Shown here one piece after another: positions 12,545 to 14,087 of a DNA stretch of 14,087 nt (position 1 is its first letter; every line of letters starts with the position of its first letter). The stretch lies in assembly GCA_964396245.1 (NCBI GenBank), contig CAYNEO010000070.1:1-14087 (forward strand), given 5' to 3'. This DNA is from CAYNEO01 sp964396245 (GTDB lineage: Bacteria > Zixibacteria > MSB-5A5 > GN15 > FEB-12). Position numbers and translations under genes: made by a program. Under the pieces are notes generated by a model. That model worked only from the letters and a program-made list of their open reading frames with translations. It was not told where the DNA came from and did no database searches.

Positions 12545-13369
12545 ATGCTTACCGAAGAACAGAGGCAGCAAACAATCGATCAGGATGAGGCCATTGGCAA
12601 CAACCTCAAAAACATCCGCCATAGGATGATCATCCTGAGCGGCAAAGGTGGTGTCGGCAAGACGACCATCAGTGTGAATCTGGCAGTATTGCTGCAGAAA
12701 CGAGGGTACGAAACGGGGTTGCTTGACGCGGATATAACTGGGCCCAATGTTCCGAAAATGCTTAGCCTGACAGGGCAGCTTCGTATGCACGACAGAAAAA
12801 TCGAGCCGCTGATCAGTGGCAACGTGCGAGTGGTTTCCATCGCAAACATGATTGAAGAGGGTCAGCCGGTGCTCTGGCGCGGACCACTGCGTTCCAAGTT
12901 GCTTCACCAAATTCTCGCCGACGTATCCTAGGGACGCCTGGATTACCTCGTGGCGGATCTTCCTCCCGGGACCGAGGACGAAATTATCACCATGGCACAG
13001 AAGATGGAACCCAATCTGGCCGTGATAGTAACGACGCCGCAGGAGGTTTCGCTCATCGACTCGGCACGAGCCATAAATATGGCCAGGAAAATGAACATCA
13101 AGCAAATCGCTCTTGTCGAAAACATGTCCGGCTTGATGTGTCCAGCCTGTGGCGCTCGGCTCGATCTGTTCGGGACCGGTGGAGGCAGACGCCAGGCTCG
13201 GGAAATGGACGTCACGTTTCTCGGCTCACTGCCGCTCGATATCCAGACCAGAAAGATGGCGGATGATGGGCAGCCGGTTGTTCGTATTTACAGTGGCTCT
13301 CCAATCGTGCTTGCGATGAACGATATCGTCGCGAGAATCGAGAGTATTCTGGCGCCGGCCGGACCGTGA
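12545..13369 (+). pseudogene. Mrp/NBP35 P-loop ATPase with an in-frame amber codon
   Basis: The 274-codon frame encodes an Mrp/ApbC/NBP35-type ATPase, a cytoplasmic Fe-S cluster carrier. It has a deviant Walker A (SGKGGVGKTT, residues 32-41), LLDADITGPNVPKML, the DLPPGTEDE switch motif (137-145) and the cluster-binding CPAC (199-202, MSGLMCPACGARLDLFG). Codon 129 (12929-12931) is TAG, where the family commonly has Trp before the LDYLV strand (DVS-stop-GRLDYLV). Nothing else looks damaged: no frameshift, all motifs present, a full-length end. GGAG at 12532-12535 precedes the ATG by 9 nt. It could be a recent nonsense mutation, a sequencing error or suppressed amber. The decayed regulator upstream favours a real loss. 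Confidence 0.85.
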
Positions 13370-13569
13370 CAACGTATCGTGGCCCGGAAACCATGACATA
13401 TGGGCAGCTCGATACGTGATTCGCTGAAACCCGGTTGCCGTCGTTAACCGGCTGTCATGATGATGGCTGCTCGGCGGCGTCCGCGCCTCCGGGTGTTCGG
13501 AAGCATCCCGGTCGCTAGATGTGACGGCCGGTCTTCTGGACGACGAGACGGGGAAGGAAAGTGATAGCA
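13370..13569. other. Intergenic region between mrp and the methyltransferase
   Basis: No gene recognised. It holds a small inverted repeat, CCGGTT (13431-13436) and AACCGG (13446-13451), with a 9-nt loop and no T-run. The 200-bp gap is long for a tight operon; a small gene may have been lost here. Confidence 0.45.
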
Positions 13570-14087
13570 ATGTCGAATGCAAAGCCTTCTGACGAACACA
13601 CTCAAGAGTACGAGTCCTGGTTCGAAAGAAACCGCCTCGCATACCTTTCCGAACTGGCGGCTGTAAAGCAGCAGCTTCCCGCGCAGGGCCGATGCATCGA
13701 GATAGGTGTCGGCACCGGCCGCTTTGCCGCGCCACTTGGCATCGAGTTCGGGGTAGAGCCGTCGCATAACATGTGCCTGATAGCCAAACAACGAGGCATC
13801 ACGGTCGTACGTGCTGTTGGCGAAGCTCTTCCTTTTAGCGACGCTGAGTTTGATGCAGCACTTATGGTGACGACGATTTGTTTTCTCGACGATGTCGCCA
13901 AGGCGCTCGCGGAGACCAGCCGGATTTTGAAGGTGGACGGATGTGTGGTCGTCGGTTTTGTAGACAAAGACAGTCCTCTGGGACGACTGTACCGGGAACA
14001 CAAGGATACAAGTCCCTTCTATCGTAATGTTACATTCTACAGCGCCGTCGAGGTGGAGCGGCTCCTGAAACGTGTCGGGTTCAGGGA
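13570..14087 (+). CDS. SAM-dependent methyltransferase (type 11), 3' end outside window
   Basis: The first 172 residues of a class I methyltransferase are present; the gene runs off the right edge. Motif I is CIEIGVGTGRFAAPLG (residues 42-57), the SAM-binding glycine loop. The acidic residue ending strand 2 is in GVEPS (61-65), GEALPFSDAEFDAALMVTT (84-102) covers motifs II-III, and LKVDGCVVVGFVDKDSPLGR (120-139) is the post-motif strand. ATG 13570 is chosen with AAGGA about 11 nt upstream; an in-frame GTG at 13561 is less likely. Unlike its neighbours it is undamaged. The substrate is unknown; similar methyltransferases accompany PAS regulators and Mrp ATPases in anaerobes, as far as I recall. 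Confidence 0.9.
   Translation, partial: MSNAKPSDEHTQEYESWFERNRLAYLSELAAVKQQLPAQGRCIEIGVGTGRFAAPLGIEFGVEPSHNMCLIAKQRGITVVRAVGEALPFSDAEFDAALMVTTICFLDDVAKALAETSRILKVDGCVVVGFVDKDSPLGRLYREHKDTSPFYRNVTFYSAVEVERLLKRVGFR

Noticed and set aside
12539..13105. 188-residue minus-strand open frame
   Set aside because: It is antisense to the Mrp ATPase, whose motifs fix the coding strand.
13444..14001. Minus-strand open frames of 133-185 residues
   Set aside because: They are antisense to the methyltransferase, whose SAM-binding motifs are clear on the plus strand.

Overview
The window looks like chromosomal DNA of an uncultured member of the Fibrobacteres-Chlorobi-Bacteroidetes (FCB) superphylum, possibly a Zixibacteria-like lineage. 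The main pointers are a secreted FG-GAP/beta-helix protein ending in a QNYPNPFNP-type C-terminal domain, two exported DUF3857/transglutaminase proteins, and a PAS/Mrp/methyltransferase cluster of the kind known from anaerobes. This placement is inferred from protein style; there is no marker gene here.

From about 220 to 11110 every clear gene lies on the minus strand, and the region is punctuated by a dispersed repeat (B) of about 80-90 bp at 224-306, 3076-3161, 9061-9139 and 11021-11110, always in the same orientation. Each B copy carries two TTGTGACC-type half-sites 11 bp apart, and the best copies carry a tRNA-3'-end-like segment. Two copies (3076 and 11021) are preceded by a second block (A). 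Read on the minus strand, the layout is B-A-RHH-cargo-B twice. Once the small ribbon-helix-helix (RHH) gene is intact and the cargo is a serine hydrolase lipoprotein (9161-10792). Once the RHH gene is a pseudogene and the cargo is a large secreted FG-GAP/beta-helix protein (307-2866). This looks like two paralogous, partly decayed integrative modules or cassettes.

Between the modules lie a two-gene operon of exported DUF3857/transglutaminase proteins (4981-8989), one with a complete Cys-His-Asp triad and one that has lost all three residues, and a gene graveyard (3266-5000). The graveyard holds a small Cys-rich ORF, a frameshifted metallophosphoesterase fragment, two zinc-ribbon paralogues (one truncated) and the N-terminus of an ADP-ribosylglycohydrolase.

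From 11334 onward the strand switches to plus. Here is the remnant of a sigma-54 activator (PAS and Fis-type HTH kept, AAA+ lost, two frameshifts), a good sigma-54 promoter candidate, a 64-residue protein with paired Cys motifs, an Mrp/NBP35 ATPase with a single in-frame amber codon, and a SAM-dependent methyltransferase running off the window. The cluster looks like a formerly sigma-54-controlled Fe-S/redox unit in which the regulator, and perhaps the ATPase, are dying.
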